Positions 35,944 through 44,166 of a DNA stretch of 64,000 nucleotides are shown one piece after another. A program made the translations under genes and the position numbers. Position 1 is the stretch's first letter, and each line of letters begins with the position of its first letter. The notes beneath the pieces are model-generated. The model was not told the origin of the DNA and did not search any database. It saw nothing but the letters and a program-made list of their open reading frames with translations. Where the stretch lies: NCBI RefSeq assembly GCF_002807055.1, contig NZ_NIXN01000006.1, forward strand, positions 1-64,000, read 5' to 3'. The stretch comes from Confluentibacter citreus (GTDB lineage Bacteria; Bacteroidota; Bacteroidia; Flavobacteriales; Flavobacteriaceae).

Positions 35944-37053
35944 TTATATCCATGTCAATAAATACCCGACAAGCGCTCCTCCAATAACAATAAACGCACT
36001 GTTCATATTCTTAAAAACAAATACAGCGATGATGCTGAGTAGGGCAATTAGAATGGTTCGCCAATCGGTTAAAGTATCTTTTCCCATGTCTATGCAAACG
36101 GCGATAATAACGGCAATGGCTGCGATGTTCACAGCGTCTAAAAAAGCAGCGATGGCTTTCGATTTTCGCATTTTTGGTACAAGTGGATTGAGAATAGCAA
36201 CAAAAATAAATGACGGAAGAAATATTCCAACCGTCGCTGCAACGGCTCCCCAAAATCCGTTTAATTGCCAACCGATGAATGTTGCTGTTGATAAAACAGG
36301 TCCCGGTGTAAATTGTCCGACCGCTACGGCATCTATTAACTCTTGTCGGGTTAGTAACCCAGTGCTGACTAATTCCGCATCTAAATAAGCAAATAGCACA
36401 TAACCGCTTCCGTAGAGTAAGGCACCGATTTTTAAAAATGTCAAAAGAATTTTTAGGTTACTAGCTGAAATGGCGACTTGCAATAAAACAAGAGGTGTAA
36501 AACTGTTTAGATTGGATGTTGAGTTTTTAATAACATACCAAGTCAAACCGATAAATCCGCAGACAAATAATGCTAAAATTTCGTGTACGCCGAGTAAACA
36601 GGCAATCAACGTCAACACTCCTAATATACCTAGCTCCACATTTTTTAGAGCTTTACTTCCTAATCGGTAAACTGCACCAAGAATAATGGCGATTACGGCG
36701 GGTTTTATACCGTAAATAAAGGGTTCCACTGTTTGTAATTGTCCGTATTGCTGATACAACCAAGCAAAAACCATTGTAATGGCAACCGCAGGAAATACAA
36801 AGCAAGCACCGGCGACAATCAAGCCTTTCCAGCCAGCTCGTTCATGTCCGCAATGCATGGTCATTTCGGTGGAGTTGGGACCAGGAATTAAGTTTGTAGC
36901 ACCTACCAAGTCCAGAAAGTGCTGATGGGTCATCCATTTTCTTTTCTTCACTACTTCATCTTCCATCATGGCGATATGAGCCGCAGGACCACCAAAAGCA
37001 ATGCTTCCCAACTTAAAAAATAGTAACGCTACTTCTTTTAAATTTTTACCCAT
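35944..37053 (-). CDS. chrA: Chromate transporter, long-chain CHR family
   Basis: 369 residues with two homologous CHR halves in one chain. The first half has FFKLGSIAFGGPAAHIAMMEDEVV and NLIPGPNSTEM. The second has FLKIGALLYGSGYVLFAYLDAELV with VGQFTPGPVLSTATFIG. About ten membrane helices are predicted. ChrA expels chromate from the cytoplasm. It is separated from the DoxX gene by 145 bp of short repeats and may have its own promoter. The neighbouring ArsR operon suggests a local cluster of metal(loid) stress genes. Confidence 0.92.
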   Translation of the reverse strand: MGKNLKEVALLFFKLGSIAFGGPAAHIAMMEDEVVKKRKWMTHQHFLDLVGATNLIPGPNSTEMTMHCGHERAGWKGLIVAGACFVFPAVAITMVFAWLYQQYGQLQTVEPFIYGIKPAVIAIILGAVYRLGSKALKNVELGILGVLTLIACLLGVHEILALFVCGFIGLTWYVIKNSTSNLNSFTPLVLLQVAISASNLKILLTFLKIGALLYGSGYVLFAYLDAELVSTGLLTRQELIDAVAVGQFTPGPVLSTATFIGWQLNGFWGAVAATVGIFLPSFIFVAILNPLVPKMRKSKAIAAFLDAVNIAAIAVIIAVCIDMGKDTLTDWRTILIALLSIIAVFVFKNMNSAFIVIGGALVGYLLTWI

Positions 37054-37060
37054 CTTTATT

Positions 37061-37207
37061 GATTATTTGATTTGAAGATTACATGATTTGAAGATTTACC
37101 AAAATTATGATTATTTGATTTGAGGATTATATAATTATTCGATTATATGATTAAAACCAATCCATTATAAATCATTTAATCATATCATCAACTCATCTTC
37201 AAATCAG
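37061..37207. repeat. Degenerate AT-rich repeat array between chrA and the DoxX gene
   Basis: GATTATTTGATTTGAAGATTA (37061) recurs imperfectly at 37084 and 37109, and its reverse-complement version (AATCATTTAATCATATCATC..., near 37170-37207) closes the region as a broad imperfect palindrome. The right end reaches into the 3' end of the DoxX gene. No ORF is supported. Confidence 0.55.
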
Positions 37208-37615
37208 TGAATCAACCGACCATTTCCCACCACCTTTAATAATCAAAAATAGGCTTCCCAAAAGCATGGCCCAATCGGTTCGGCTGCTATGCATCATGAC
37301 CCAAAATCCTTCATTCATTAAAACTTCCGATTTCGTAGTTGCTATGGCAACCAACATGATAATAAGCGTTGGAATACTTGCCAATCTGGTGAGTAAGCCT
37401 AGTAGAATGAATACACCGCAAATAATCTCGAACGTGCCGACAAAAGTCCCAAGAAATTCTGGGGAAGGCAATCCGATTTTCTCAAAACGTCCTGCACCAC
37501 GAATGGCAGGAAACAAGAATTTTTGAATGCCTTCTGAAAGAAATACAGCTCCTACCATCAAACGAATCAAGATGGTGGTTTTTGAATTATCGGTATGGAT
37601 TATCTTTTGGAACAT
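37199..37615 (-). CDS. DoxX family membrane protein
   Basis: About 138 residues from Met at 37615; the frame extends 75 bases further upstream into the methyltransferase gene, which I reject. Four membrane helices are seen, with the DoxX signatures LIRLMVGAVFLSEGIQKFLFPAIRGAGRFEK and FVGTFEIICGVFILLGLLTRLAS. Members occur in many stress or redox contexts without an agreed reaction. It begins one base after the methyltransferase stop, so both are in one transcript. Confidence 0.85.
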   Translation of the reverse strand: MFQKIIHTDNSKTTILIRLMVGAVFLSEGIQKFLFPAIRGAGRFEKIGLPSPEFLGTFVGTFEIICGVFILLGLLTRLASIPTLIIMLVAIATTKSEVLMNEGFWVMMHSSRTDWAMLLGSLFLIIKGGGKWSVDSLI

Positions 37616-37616
37616 A

Positions 37617-38246
37617 TTATACCACAGCAATTTTTTTAAAGCTACAAAATATAAAATTTTGAATGGTATCAAACGGTGTTTTATGGTCAAGTGTGATGCA
37701 CTTTATTTTCTCAAAGACACTTTTTAGTCGCTCCGTCATCGAGTTTTCTGAATATTGCTTGATTTCAATGCCACTGCATTTGGTGGGGCCTTGTTCAGAA
37801 AAAGTACCAATCACCAAAACGCCCCTAGGTTCTATATGCTGTTGCGCGGTTTTAATATAATTTGAAATATCTTGTTCATCCGTTAGAAAATGAAAGGCGG
37901 CGCGGTCATGCCAAAAATCATATTGCTTGGTAGGTTGAAACTTGGCCGCATCTGCAACAATCCATGTGACGTTTTTTGCTCGGGTTCCAAGGCGTTTTTT
38001 TGCTCGTTCTATAGCGGCTTCCGAAATATCAAGCACACTAATATCCTTATAACCTTTATCAAGTAAATGGTCGACCAAAAAACTATCGCCTCCACCAATA
38101 TCAATAATTTTTGCAGTTTTTGGCAACTCAAATTGCTTGATAAAATCTAATGACGTTTCGGGAGTTGGCTCGTACCAACTTACTTCATTTAATGCTTTGG
38201 TTTGGTAAATGGTTTCCCAATGTTTTTTTCTATCGAAATTCTCCAT
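37617..38246 (-). CDS. Class I SAM-dependent methyltransferase
   Basis: 209 residues with motif I IIDIGGGDSFLVDHLLDKGY (residues about 45-64), post-I DISEAAIERAKKR and motif II VADAAKF. It is shaped like the thiopurine or thiol methyltransferase group: FDRKKHWETIYQTKALNEVSWYEP at the N-terminus and KGVLVIGTFSEQGP-like text in the middle. Substrate unknown. A metalloid methylation role is possible given nearby arsR-type genes, but ArsM's cysteine pattern is absent, so I do not call it arsM. Its promoter probably lies in the 107-bp gap after the arsG-like gene. Confidence 0.8.
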   Translation of the reverse strand: MENFDRKKHWETIYQTKALNEVSWYEPTPETSLDFIKQFELPKTAKIIDIGGGDSFLVDHLLDKGYKDISVLDISEAAIERAKKRLGTRAKNVTWIVADAAKFQPTKQYDFWHDRAAFHFLTDEQDISNYIKTAQQHIEPRGVLVIGTFSEQGPTKCSGIEIKQYSENSMTERLKSVFEKIKCITLDHKTPFDTIQNFIFCSFKKIAVV

Positions 38247-38353
38247 AATTAATTATAATCGGTGTTTATCAACTTTCTAAAGTACACCTTTTACACAAAA
38301 ATATTGAATTTAAATAGATTAGTTTTAATTGGATTTTGTTTAATGATACTTCC

Positions 38354-39064
38354 CTAATTCCATAATCCCATAAAAATGGAAACATAATACAAGCCTGTGA
38401 TAATAAAAACCACACCTGCAACAGTACGCATTACTTTTTCAACTTTTGAAATGCTGTTATAATACACGCCTACTTTACTGGCTGTAAAAGCTAATAAATA
38501 CGTAAACAGAAGAACTGGCAAACCTGTGCCTAGAGCAAACACTATTGGTAAGTAGAGTCCGTTAGCAGAGGCTATGGTCATAGGTATTAACATGCCAAAA
38601 AACAAAGCGCCGCTATACGGACAAAATGCCAAGGCAAATACAACGCCTATTAAAAAGGATCCTAACAGCCCTTTGTCCTTGAATTTTTCTGAGAGTTTTT
38701 CTTGAAAGTTTGTTTTTCCTAAAAATTTAAGTTTAATCACATTCAGCATGATTAAGCCAATAATAATTAACAAAGGACCTAAATACTTTTCGCCATTTTG
38801 ATTAAAAAATCGTGCTATGTGAAATTTACTAGCACCAAAATACAAGATCAATCCTATGGCAGTATAACTAAATCCTCTGCCTAAAGAATATAATACACCG
38901 CTTAAAAACACCTTCTTTTTACTAGAAATATTTTTTGAAATAAATGCCGTTGCCGTGATGTTGGTCGCCAATGGACACGGACTAATGGCTGTCATGAGTC
39001 CGAGTACAAAAGCTGATACAATCGGAATATTATAATCTTCAATAAGCGATTGTAATAATTCCAT
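38354..39064 (-). CDS. ArsG-like permease (CcdA/DsbD-type membrane protein)
   Basis: 236 residues with six membrane helices. The CcdA-like cysteine-proline motifs are ISPCPLATNITA (about residue 28) and LAFCPYSGALFFGML (about 148). The ArsG subgroup was described as an aromatic arsenical efflux permease working with ArsE/ArsF. Directly upstream is the ArsF-like gene with no gap, and an arsR regulator heads the operon. A CcdA-type electron carrier for the thioredoxin-like partners remains the alternative. Confidence 0.75.
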   Translation of the reverse strand: MELLQSLIEDYNIPIVSAFVLGLMTAISPCPLATNITATAFISKNISSKKKVFLSGVLYSLGRGFSYTAIGLILYFGASKFHIARFFNQNGEKYLGPLLIIIGLIMLNVIKLKFLGKTNFQEKLSEKFKDKGLLGSFLIGVVFALAFCPYSGALFFGMLIPMTIASANGLYLPIVFALGTGLPVLLFTYLLAFTASKVGVYYNSISKVEKVMRTVAGVVFIITGLYYVSIFMGLWN

Positions 39065-39502
39065 TTAAAGTGCTTTTAATGCGCCATCAATTTTCGATTT
39101 CAGTTCTTTTGAAAACGCCTCTTGGTTGTTGCCTTTCATAAAAGCAAATTCGGTTAAATCGAGTTTGGTTTCTTTACCATTTTTAATCACATTCAAAAAT
39201 AGCGAGGTGCCAGAAGCTTCGAATTTTTCAGCTAAAGCTTTGTTTTCTTTTTTATCGACATTAATCACTTGAAACGTGATTTTCCCTTTTTTTACTTCAT
39301 CTGCAAAATAAGTATCTAAAGTATATTTGGTGCTCGCTTCAATAGCGTTGCAAGTCATACACCTGTTAGTGGAGTGAAAGTCGATGACTTCAATTTTAGA
39401 AACAGATGCGTTTAAAGCGTTGTCTTTGCTTTTATCTTGTCCGTTGCAAGAGGCAAGTACAAAACTGATGGCGACTAGTGTGAAAATTTTAATTGTGTTC
39501 AT
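39065..39502 (-). CDS. ArsF-like thioredoxin-fold lipoprotein
   Basis: 145 residues with a lipoprotein signal (lipobox FVLASC, Cys19). A thioredoxin-like domain carries a CMTC redox motif in HSTNRCMTCNAIEA (about residue 48-51) and a GTSLFLNVIKNGKET strand. This matches the ArsF family, a component linked to reduction of nitro groups on aromatic arsenicals. In this location it would act in the periplasm or on the outer face of the inner membrane. Its stop is adjacent to the arsG-like ATG. The actual substrate here is unproven. Confidence 0.75.
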   Translation of the reverse strand: MNTIKIFTLVAISFVLASCNGQDKSKDNALNASVSKIEVIDFHSTNRCMTCNAIEASTKYTLDTYFADEVKKGKITFQVINVDKKENKALAEKFEASGTSLFLNVIKNGKETKLDLTEFAFMKGNNQEAFSKELKSKIDGALKAL

Positions 39503-39521
39503 GGTTATATTGATTTATAGT

Positions 39522-40496
39522 TTACAATAACATATTGAATAAAAATCCTGAAAGGATGATGAAGATTGTTACGATTCCAAAATAAATGGCAATCAGTTTT
39601 ATGGTCATTACTTTTTTGAGTAAAGTCGCTTCTGGAATGGACAAACCTACGGTTGCCATCATAAACGCAATGGCTGTGCCAAGCGGTACGCCTTTAGCAA
39701 CAAATACCTCAATTACGGGAACAATTCCGGCGGCATTGGCATACATGGGCACAGCAATAATCACGGCAAGCGGCACGGTCCACCATTCACCACCACCTAA
39801 ATAATTTCCGAAGAAGTTTTCAGGAACATAACCGTGCATGGCAGCACCAATGGCAATACCAATAATCACATAAATAACCACGCCTTTCACAATATCCCAA
39901 GCACTCCGGGTAATGTCTGGCAAACGTTGGCGAAAGGTTCGTTTTTCTTCCTCAAATTTGTTTTGCTGTATTTTTTTGTCTAAAATGGACTTTACCCAAT
40001 CGGAAAGTAAGGGTTCTAGGTTTAATTTTCCCAATAACCAACCACCAATCGTGCCCAACAGAATTCCCGAGCCTGCGTATATTAAAGTTGCTTTCCAACC
40101 AAATAGACCGATGAACATAACAATGGCGACTTCATTAACCAACGGTGATGTAATTAAAAAGGCGAACGTAACGCCTAGTGGAATACCACCTTGCACAAAG
40201 CCAATGAATAAAGGCACAGAAGAACACGAACAAAAAGGCGTAATGGCTCCAAAAACCGAAGCAAAAAAGTATTCCAGTTCGTAGAGTTTTTTTCTGTGTA
40301 AATAGTCTTTTAATTTTTCAATAGGGAAGTAGGTGTTTACAATACCCATGATGAAGACAATTACAAACAAGAGCAAAAGAATTTTCAGCGTGTCGTAGAC
40401 AAAGAAATTCAGGGCGGTTCCCAAATGGGTGTCTGCACCAATACCAAAAACACTATAAATAAGCCAATCTGCTATATGTTGTATCCAATCAAACAT
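39522..40496 (-). CDS. ArsP/DUF318-type permease
   Basis: 324 residues with about eight membrane helices. Signature segments are FGAITPFCSCSSVPLFIGFVQGGIPLGV (about 85-112) with the paired cysteines, LITSPLVNEVAIVMF, and AVPMYANAAGIVPVIEVF. ArsP members export trivalent organoarsenicals such as methylarsenite; related SO_0444-type proteins have been linked to other metals. The start overlaps the OsmC gene by 8 bases. The arsR at the head of the operon favours an arsenical or thiophilic metal substrate. Confidence 0.8.
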   Translation of the reverse strand: MFDWIQHIADWLIYSVFGIGADTHLGTALNFFVYDTLKILLLLFVIVFIMGIVNTYFPIEKLKDYLHRKKLYELEYFFASVFGAITPFCSCSSVPLFIGFVQGGIPLGVTFAFLITSPLVNEVAIVMFIGLFGWKATLIYAGSGILLGTIGGWLLGKLNLEPLLSDWVKSILDKKIQQNKFEEEKRTFRQRLPDITRSAWDIVKGVVIYVIIGIAIGAAMHGYVPENFFGNYLGGGEWWTVPLAVIIAVPMYANAAGIVPVIEVFVAKGVPLGTAIAFMMATVGLSIPEATLLKKVMTIKLIAIYFGIVTIFIILSGFLFNMLL

Positions 40497-40893
40497 GATT
40501 AGCCGTTATGGTGCCAGAAATGGAACAGGACTGTTTTACTGTATTGTAAATAGTGCCAAACTTTTCGATGTTCTTTTGTAGCAAGGCAGTATTTAAACGG
40601 ACATCATCGCTGTAAATGGTTAACTGATACATGATGTTATCCATTCGTGGCGGATTTTCAAGACGTGTGGCTTGAACGTCGAGCGTGGTTTTTGAATAGG
40701 TAAACTTCATCATTTCCGAAAAACGTTCCACATTTTTAAGAATACAAGACGCAAAAGCCCCCAAAAACAATTCGGCAGGATTTGGTAAGATGTCAGCCGT
40801 TTGAGCCGTGGTACCAAAACCGATATCCGATTGTTTGATATGTATCACCGCATCCTGATTGGAATTAGAGGAGGCTTTGATTTGATAGTTCAT
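40489..40893 (-). CDS. OsmC-family protein
   Basis: 134 residues of the OsmC/Ohr fold, with two conserved cysteines: FASCILKNVERFSEMM (about 52) and KQSCSISGTI (about 125). The second sits near the C-terminus as in OsmC rather than the classical Ohr spacing. Family members reduce organic hydroperoxides with their active thiol pair. Placement between a thioredoxin-like gene and an ArsP-like permease is notable; it may protect against oxidants or act as a thiol-based metalloid handler. That is inference. Confidence 0.82.
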   Translation of the reverse strand: MNYQIKASSNSNQDAVIHIKQSDIGFGTTAQTADILPNPAELFLGAFASCILKNVERFSEMMKFTYSKTTLDVQATRLENPPRMDNIMYQLTIYSDDVRLNTALLQKNIEKFGTIYNTVKQSCSISGTITANHV

Positions 40894-40898
40894 AACCT

Positions 40899-41135
40899 TT
40901 AATTTAAAAGTGCTAAAACTTCCTGTTTTGAAGGCACTCTGCCTTTTATGGTCACCACATCATCTATCACCAACGCTGGTGTGGTCATGATGTTGAAGGT
41001 CATTATCTCCATAATATCTTCTACTTTTTCAATGGTAGCATCGATATTGTTTTCTGAAACCACGGCCTTCACAACTGCAGTCATCGATTGGCATTTTGGA
41101 CAGCCAGTTCCTAAAATTTTAATTACTTTGCTCAT
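40899..41135 (-). CDS. Small thioredoxin-fold protein (MTH895/TM0996 type)
   Basis: 78 residues with the redox site GTGCPKCQSM (Cys12, Cys15) and the cis-proline region IMTTPALVIDD. These are short glutaredoxin-like proteins, often co-located with permeases of the ArsP/DUF318 family. The gene is the first downstream of arsR (54-base gap) and 5 bases before the osmC-like gene. It may fill the place of ArsE in an ArsEFG-like set, which is an inference from position only. Confidence 0.85.
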   Translation of the reverse strand: MSKVIKILGTGCPKCQSMTAVVKAVVSENNIDATIEKVEDIMEIMTFNIMTTPALVIDDVVTIKGRVPSKQEVLALLN

Positions 41136-41189
41136 GGTATTTGTATTTGTTTATCGCCAATAGACGATGTCATTATTAAAAAAATGGCA

Positions 41190-41525
41190 TTAAAAAAACT
41201 CCTGAAATAAGGCTTTTGCTTTATTCCAATTGTCTTTGTTAATGCAGTATTTTATTTTTGGCGGCTTTAATTCTCCTTGAATGAGACCCACATTTTTTAA
41301 TTCCTTAAGATGCTGCGAAACAGTGGATTGCGCCAACGGAAAGACCTCAACCAAATCGCCCGTAAAACAACACGATTGATTTTCAAGATGTTTTAAAATA
41401 GCTATACGAGTAGGATGCCCTAAGGCTTTAGCAAATCGCGCCAAGGCTTCGGTATCTTGATTATAAGCGATGGGTTCTAAACTCCTTTTCACGATGTTTT
41501 TATGGATATGGTATTGCCATATCAT
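41190..41525 (-). CDS. ArsR-family metal(loid)-responsive repressor
   Basis: 111 residues, winged helix-turn-helix. The recognition helix AQSTVSQHLKELKNVGLI is at about residues 65-82. The usual ELCVCDL metal site is replaced by QSCCFTGDL, with Cys52-Cys53 and a third Cys94 near the C-terminus, which together could bind As(III) or Sb(III) as a three-thiol set. The only Met is at the start. The ATG lies 3 bases from a perfect 16-bp palindrome, the probable operator, so the protein is expected to repress its own operon of thioredoxin, OsmC, ArsP-, ArsF- and ArsG-like genes. Confidence 0.88.
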   Translation of the reverse strand: MIWQYHIHKNIVKRSLEPIAYNQDTEALARFAKALGHPTRIAILKHLENQSCCFTGDLVEVFPLAQSTVSQHLKELKNVGLIQGELKPPKIKYCINKDNWNKAKALFQEFF

Positions 41526-41527
41526 TC

Positions 41528-41543
41528 ATCGTAAATTTACGAT
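41528..41543. promoter_or_regulatory. Perfect palindromic operator ATCGTAAATTTACGAT upstream of arsR
   Basis: A 16-bp perfect palindrome located 2 bases outside the arsR start codon. It includes TAAATTTA, close to the TAnnTTTG -7 box, so repressor binding would block the promoter directly. A further inverted repeat ATATGG-CAATA-CCATAT sits in the first codons of arsR. Confidence 0.6.
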
Positions 41544-41768
41544 AGGTAGTTGATGTGAAACATGATATTTGTCACGTTTTATTTCATGATAGATATTTAA
41601 TTTTATTTTAAATAAAAAAAATAAAAATAACGGTGTTAATATTACGGAAAGTAATAATCCAAGTTGATGATTTTTACGAAACTGTAAAAAATATAATATA
41701 AATACATAGACGTTATTTAAAAATGAAATTATTTAAATACATTTATCATTAAATGATTAAGTTATTAT

Positions 41769-42563
41769 ATGCTGACTTTTGTAATTCCCGTTAAAAGTGA
41801 AAGAGTTTCGTCTGATTGGTCTCAATTTTGCCGATTATTTGAAAGAACGTTAATTTCCGTTTGTAACCAAACGGATCCAAATTTTAAAGTTATTGTGGTT
41901 TGTCATGAACTACCACAAATTGATTTTATACATGACAGCATATATTATCTTCATGCAACTTTTGAACCCCCTGTCTCACGCCCATCAGAAACTAAAGAAA
42001 GTATCACCAAACGCAGGGAAATTGATAAGGGAGAGAAGATCAAGTTAGGAGTAGCCTATGCAAAAGAAAATTTTAATACGGACTACATAATGACTGTTGA
42101 TTCAGATGATTTTATTAGCAATCGTATTGCCGATTATGTTAACAATAGTGGCAATCATGTAAATGGATGGCACATAAAAAAAGGCTATATTTATTTAGAG
42201 GGAAAAAATTACTTGTTCTCAACTCGTAAATTTAGTGATTTGTGCGGAAGTTCAATTATTGTTAAGCCTGAACTAATAGAACACTTTTTTGGAACTGACC
42301 CAATTTTTTATTTTGATCATAAACTTAAAGTTTTGAATAATAACATCATTTTATCTGAATTTCCATTTGCTGGTGGTATATACAGTATGGCAAATGGAGA
42401 AAACCATTGGATGTCATTCAAAACTTTGAAAGGTTTGAACAACCACAGTGGATGGTTTTCTAAACAAGGTATAAATAGAATTTATAGAAAAATCCAAAAT
42501 TATAGTTTCCGATTTATAACCGAAAGAATGCAAAATGAATTTAGTTTTTATAAGCTAGAATAG
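41769..42563 (+). CDS. Family 2-like glycosyltransferase
   Basis: 264 residues. The GT-A core is indicated by FVIPVKSERVS (residue 4), ISVCNQTDPNFKVIVVCHE and the divalent metal motif TVDSDDFIS (about 112-120). The C-terminal helical region is rich in basic and aromatic residues. No membrane segment is seen, so it may be cytoplasmic or peripheral. There are no other glycan genes alongside, and the intergenic regions on both sides are AT-rich, so it looks like a solitary and possibly acquired gene. Acceptor unknown. Confidence 0.75.
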   Translation: MLTFVIPVKSERVSSDWSQFCRLFERTLISVCNQTDPNFKVIVVCHELPQIDFIHDSIYYLHATFEPPVSRPSETKESITKRREIDKGEKIKLGVAYAKENFNTDYIMTVDSDDFISNRIADYVNNSGNHVNGWHIKKGYIYLEGKNYLFSTRKFSDLCGSSIIVKPELIEHFFGTDPIFYFDHKLKVLNNNIILSEFPFAGGIYSMANGENHWMSFKTLKGLNNHSGWFSKQGINRIYRKIQNYSFRFITERMQNEFSFYKLE

Positions 42564-42716
42564 TTTAAGGATTTTCCATATTTTATTTTCAAAATGTAGC
42601 TAAACTATACTCTAAACGGCTTTATACGTAAGTTTTATAATATAAAGTTACTCGTATATTGAAATCCAAAGTACAGATTTAGAATATATAAAATCAATAT
42701 CAAGAATTATAATAAA

Positions 42717-43820
42717 TCAATCCTTCCTCACAGAAAACTTATAAACCGTTCTAGATTTATAGGGTTTACTTGGTGTTAATACGGTAGAAGGAAAGCTGGC
42801 TTGGTTAGGGCTATCAGGGAAATGTTGGGTTTCTAACGCAAAACTCGATCGTGAATTTTCGGGCATCGTACCAGTTTCCTTAAATTGATTCCACGACCTG
42901 CTATTTCCTGAATAAAACTGTAAACCGGGTTCATCGGTAATGACTTCCATCACACGACCGCTTTCGGGTGCATATGCTGTGGCTGCTATTTTAGCATTGG
43001 CATCCAACACATAATTATGGTCGTAACCTCTAAACGCTACCTCTTCGAACATACTGCCAATGCGCTCTCCAATGGTGTGAGGCGTGGTAAAATCAAATGG
43101 TGTATTTTTCACAGACTTTATCTCGCCCGTTGGGATGCTAGTTTTGTCAACAGGTGTGTAGTTACTGGCATTAATGGTTAACAAATGGTCTTGTATAAAA
43201 CCTTTGCCAGTACCATTTAAATTAAAATAGGCGTGGTTGGTAATATTGAAAACTGTTTTTTTATCGGTGGTTGCAAAATAATCGATGATGATTTCATTTT
43301 TGTTCGTCCATGTATAGGTAACGGACATATTCACCGTTCCCGGAAAACCTGCTTCCATATCGGGACTTAAATACATAAATGTCACCGATTGTTGATTTTT
43401 TTTGGTGCTCATTTTAGAATCCCATACTTGCGCGAACCAGCCTTCAGGACCACCATGTAAAGTGTTTGGGTTATTATTGATGGGTAAGCTGTATTCGGTG
43501 CCATCCAATGTGAATTTTCCATTGGCAATGCGGTTTGCAAATCGCCCCACGGTAGCGCCGCCAAAAGCATCACCTTTCACGATGGTTTCCAACGTTTCAC
43601 CGCCAGTTGTTATGTTGTCAATGGTGCCATTTTTATCGGGAACCTCGATTTTAACTATCCTAGCACCGTAGTTAGTCAGTTTTAATACGTGACCAGATTT
43701 GTTTTTTAGGGTAAATAGGCTAACATCTTTACCATTATGGTTTCCTAAAACCTCTTGGGTGGTTTGTGCTAAAATGATATTGGAGATTAAAAAAGTGAGG
43801 AGAATAAATGTCGGTTTCAT
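42717..43820 (-). CDS. galM: Secreted aldose 1-epimerase (galactose mutarotase)
   Basis: 367 residues with a signal peptide (MKPTFILLTFLISNIILAQ). Mutarotase signatures are NNPNTLHGGPEGWFAQVW (about 102-120), VFNITNHAYFNLNG carrying the catalytic His (about 194), and SSFALETQHFPDSPN with the catalytic Glu. It interconverts sugar anomers in the periplasm. It lies downstream of the GH1 gene on the same strand, but a 346-bp repeat-filled gap separates them, so a separate promoter is possible. Confidence 0.93.
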   Translation of the reverse strand: MKPTFILLTFLISNIILAQTTQEVLGNHNGKDVSLFTLKNKSGHVLKLTNYGARIVKIEVPDKNGTIDNITTGGETLETIVKGDAFGGATVGRFANRIANGKFTLDGTEYSLPINNNPNTLHGGPEGWFAQVWDSKMSTKKNQQSVTFMYLSPDMEAGFPGTVNMSVTYTWTNKNEIIIDYFATTDKKTVFNITNHAYFNLNGTGKGFIQDHLLTINASNYTPVDKTSIPTGEIKSVKNTPFDFTTPHTIGERIGSMFEEVAFRGYDHNYVLDANAKIAATAYAPESGRVMEVITDEPGLQFYSGNSRSWNQFKETGTMPENSRSSFALETQHFPDSPNQASFPSTVLTPSKPYKSRTVYKFSVRKD

Positions 43821-43859
43821 ATACTATTTGGTTTTGTGGTATCTGTTTTTACTTGATGC

Positions 43860-43977
43860 CAGTTCGAGTGAAATTCTTTTTCAGAATTTTGTATCGAGAA
43901 CCACTTATAATTTATTTAGAATTGGTTCTCGATACTAATTCCAAACCTAAAAAGGTTTGAAATTCACTCGAACTGAC
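43860..43977. repeat. Nested intergenic palindrome, copy C
   Basis: Outer arms CAGTTCGAGTGAAATT (43860-43875) and ATTCACTCGAACTGAC (43962-43977); inner arms GTATCGAGAACC (43891-43902) and GGTTCTCGATAC (43924-43935) are perfect complements. Same architecture as copies A and B. Confidence 0.88.
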
Positions 43978-44003
43978 AAACTAACAATAAACATGCTTAC
44001 AAC

Positions 44004-44119
44004 TAAGTGTCCCTTCGAGCGATTTTCGAAGCATGAGAAAATTGTATCGAGAAGCTATGCACTAAGAGGGTCTCAATACAAAATACCTCGTTCCTCGGTA
44101 TTCCATTCGAACTGACATT
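44004..44119. repeat. Nested intergenic palindrome, diverged copy D
   Basis: Contains TTCGAGCG on the left, GTATCGAGAAGC (44044-44055), GGGTCTCAATAC (44068-44079) and CATTCGAACTGACATT (44104-44119). Mismatches in both inner and outer arms show decay relative to copy C. Confidence 0.7.
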
Positions 44120-44166
44120 AAATAACGTCATAAGTTTCAAAATGTACAACGAGTTTAACAAATAAA

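Larger units (their letters stand above)
43821..44166. other. Intergenic region filled by two nested palindromes
   Basis: 346 bp between bglB and galM. It holds copy C (43860-43977) and diverged copy D (about 44004-44119) of the same repeat family seen around phhB. No ORF or recognisable promoter was identified. Confidence 0.7.

Noticed and set aside
35921-36388. 155-codon plus-strand ORF antisense to chrA
   Set aside because: Shadow of the transmembrane chrA gene, with hydrophobic patterns reflecting the other strand.
37616-37690. N-terminal extension of the DoxX protein
   Set aside because: Overlaps the methyltransferase gene; Met at 37615 fits the first membrane helix.
37617-38246. Arsenite methyltransferase (arsM) call
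   Set aside because: The ArsM cysteine pattern is missing; only a general SAM methyltransferase fold is supported.
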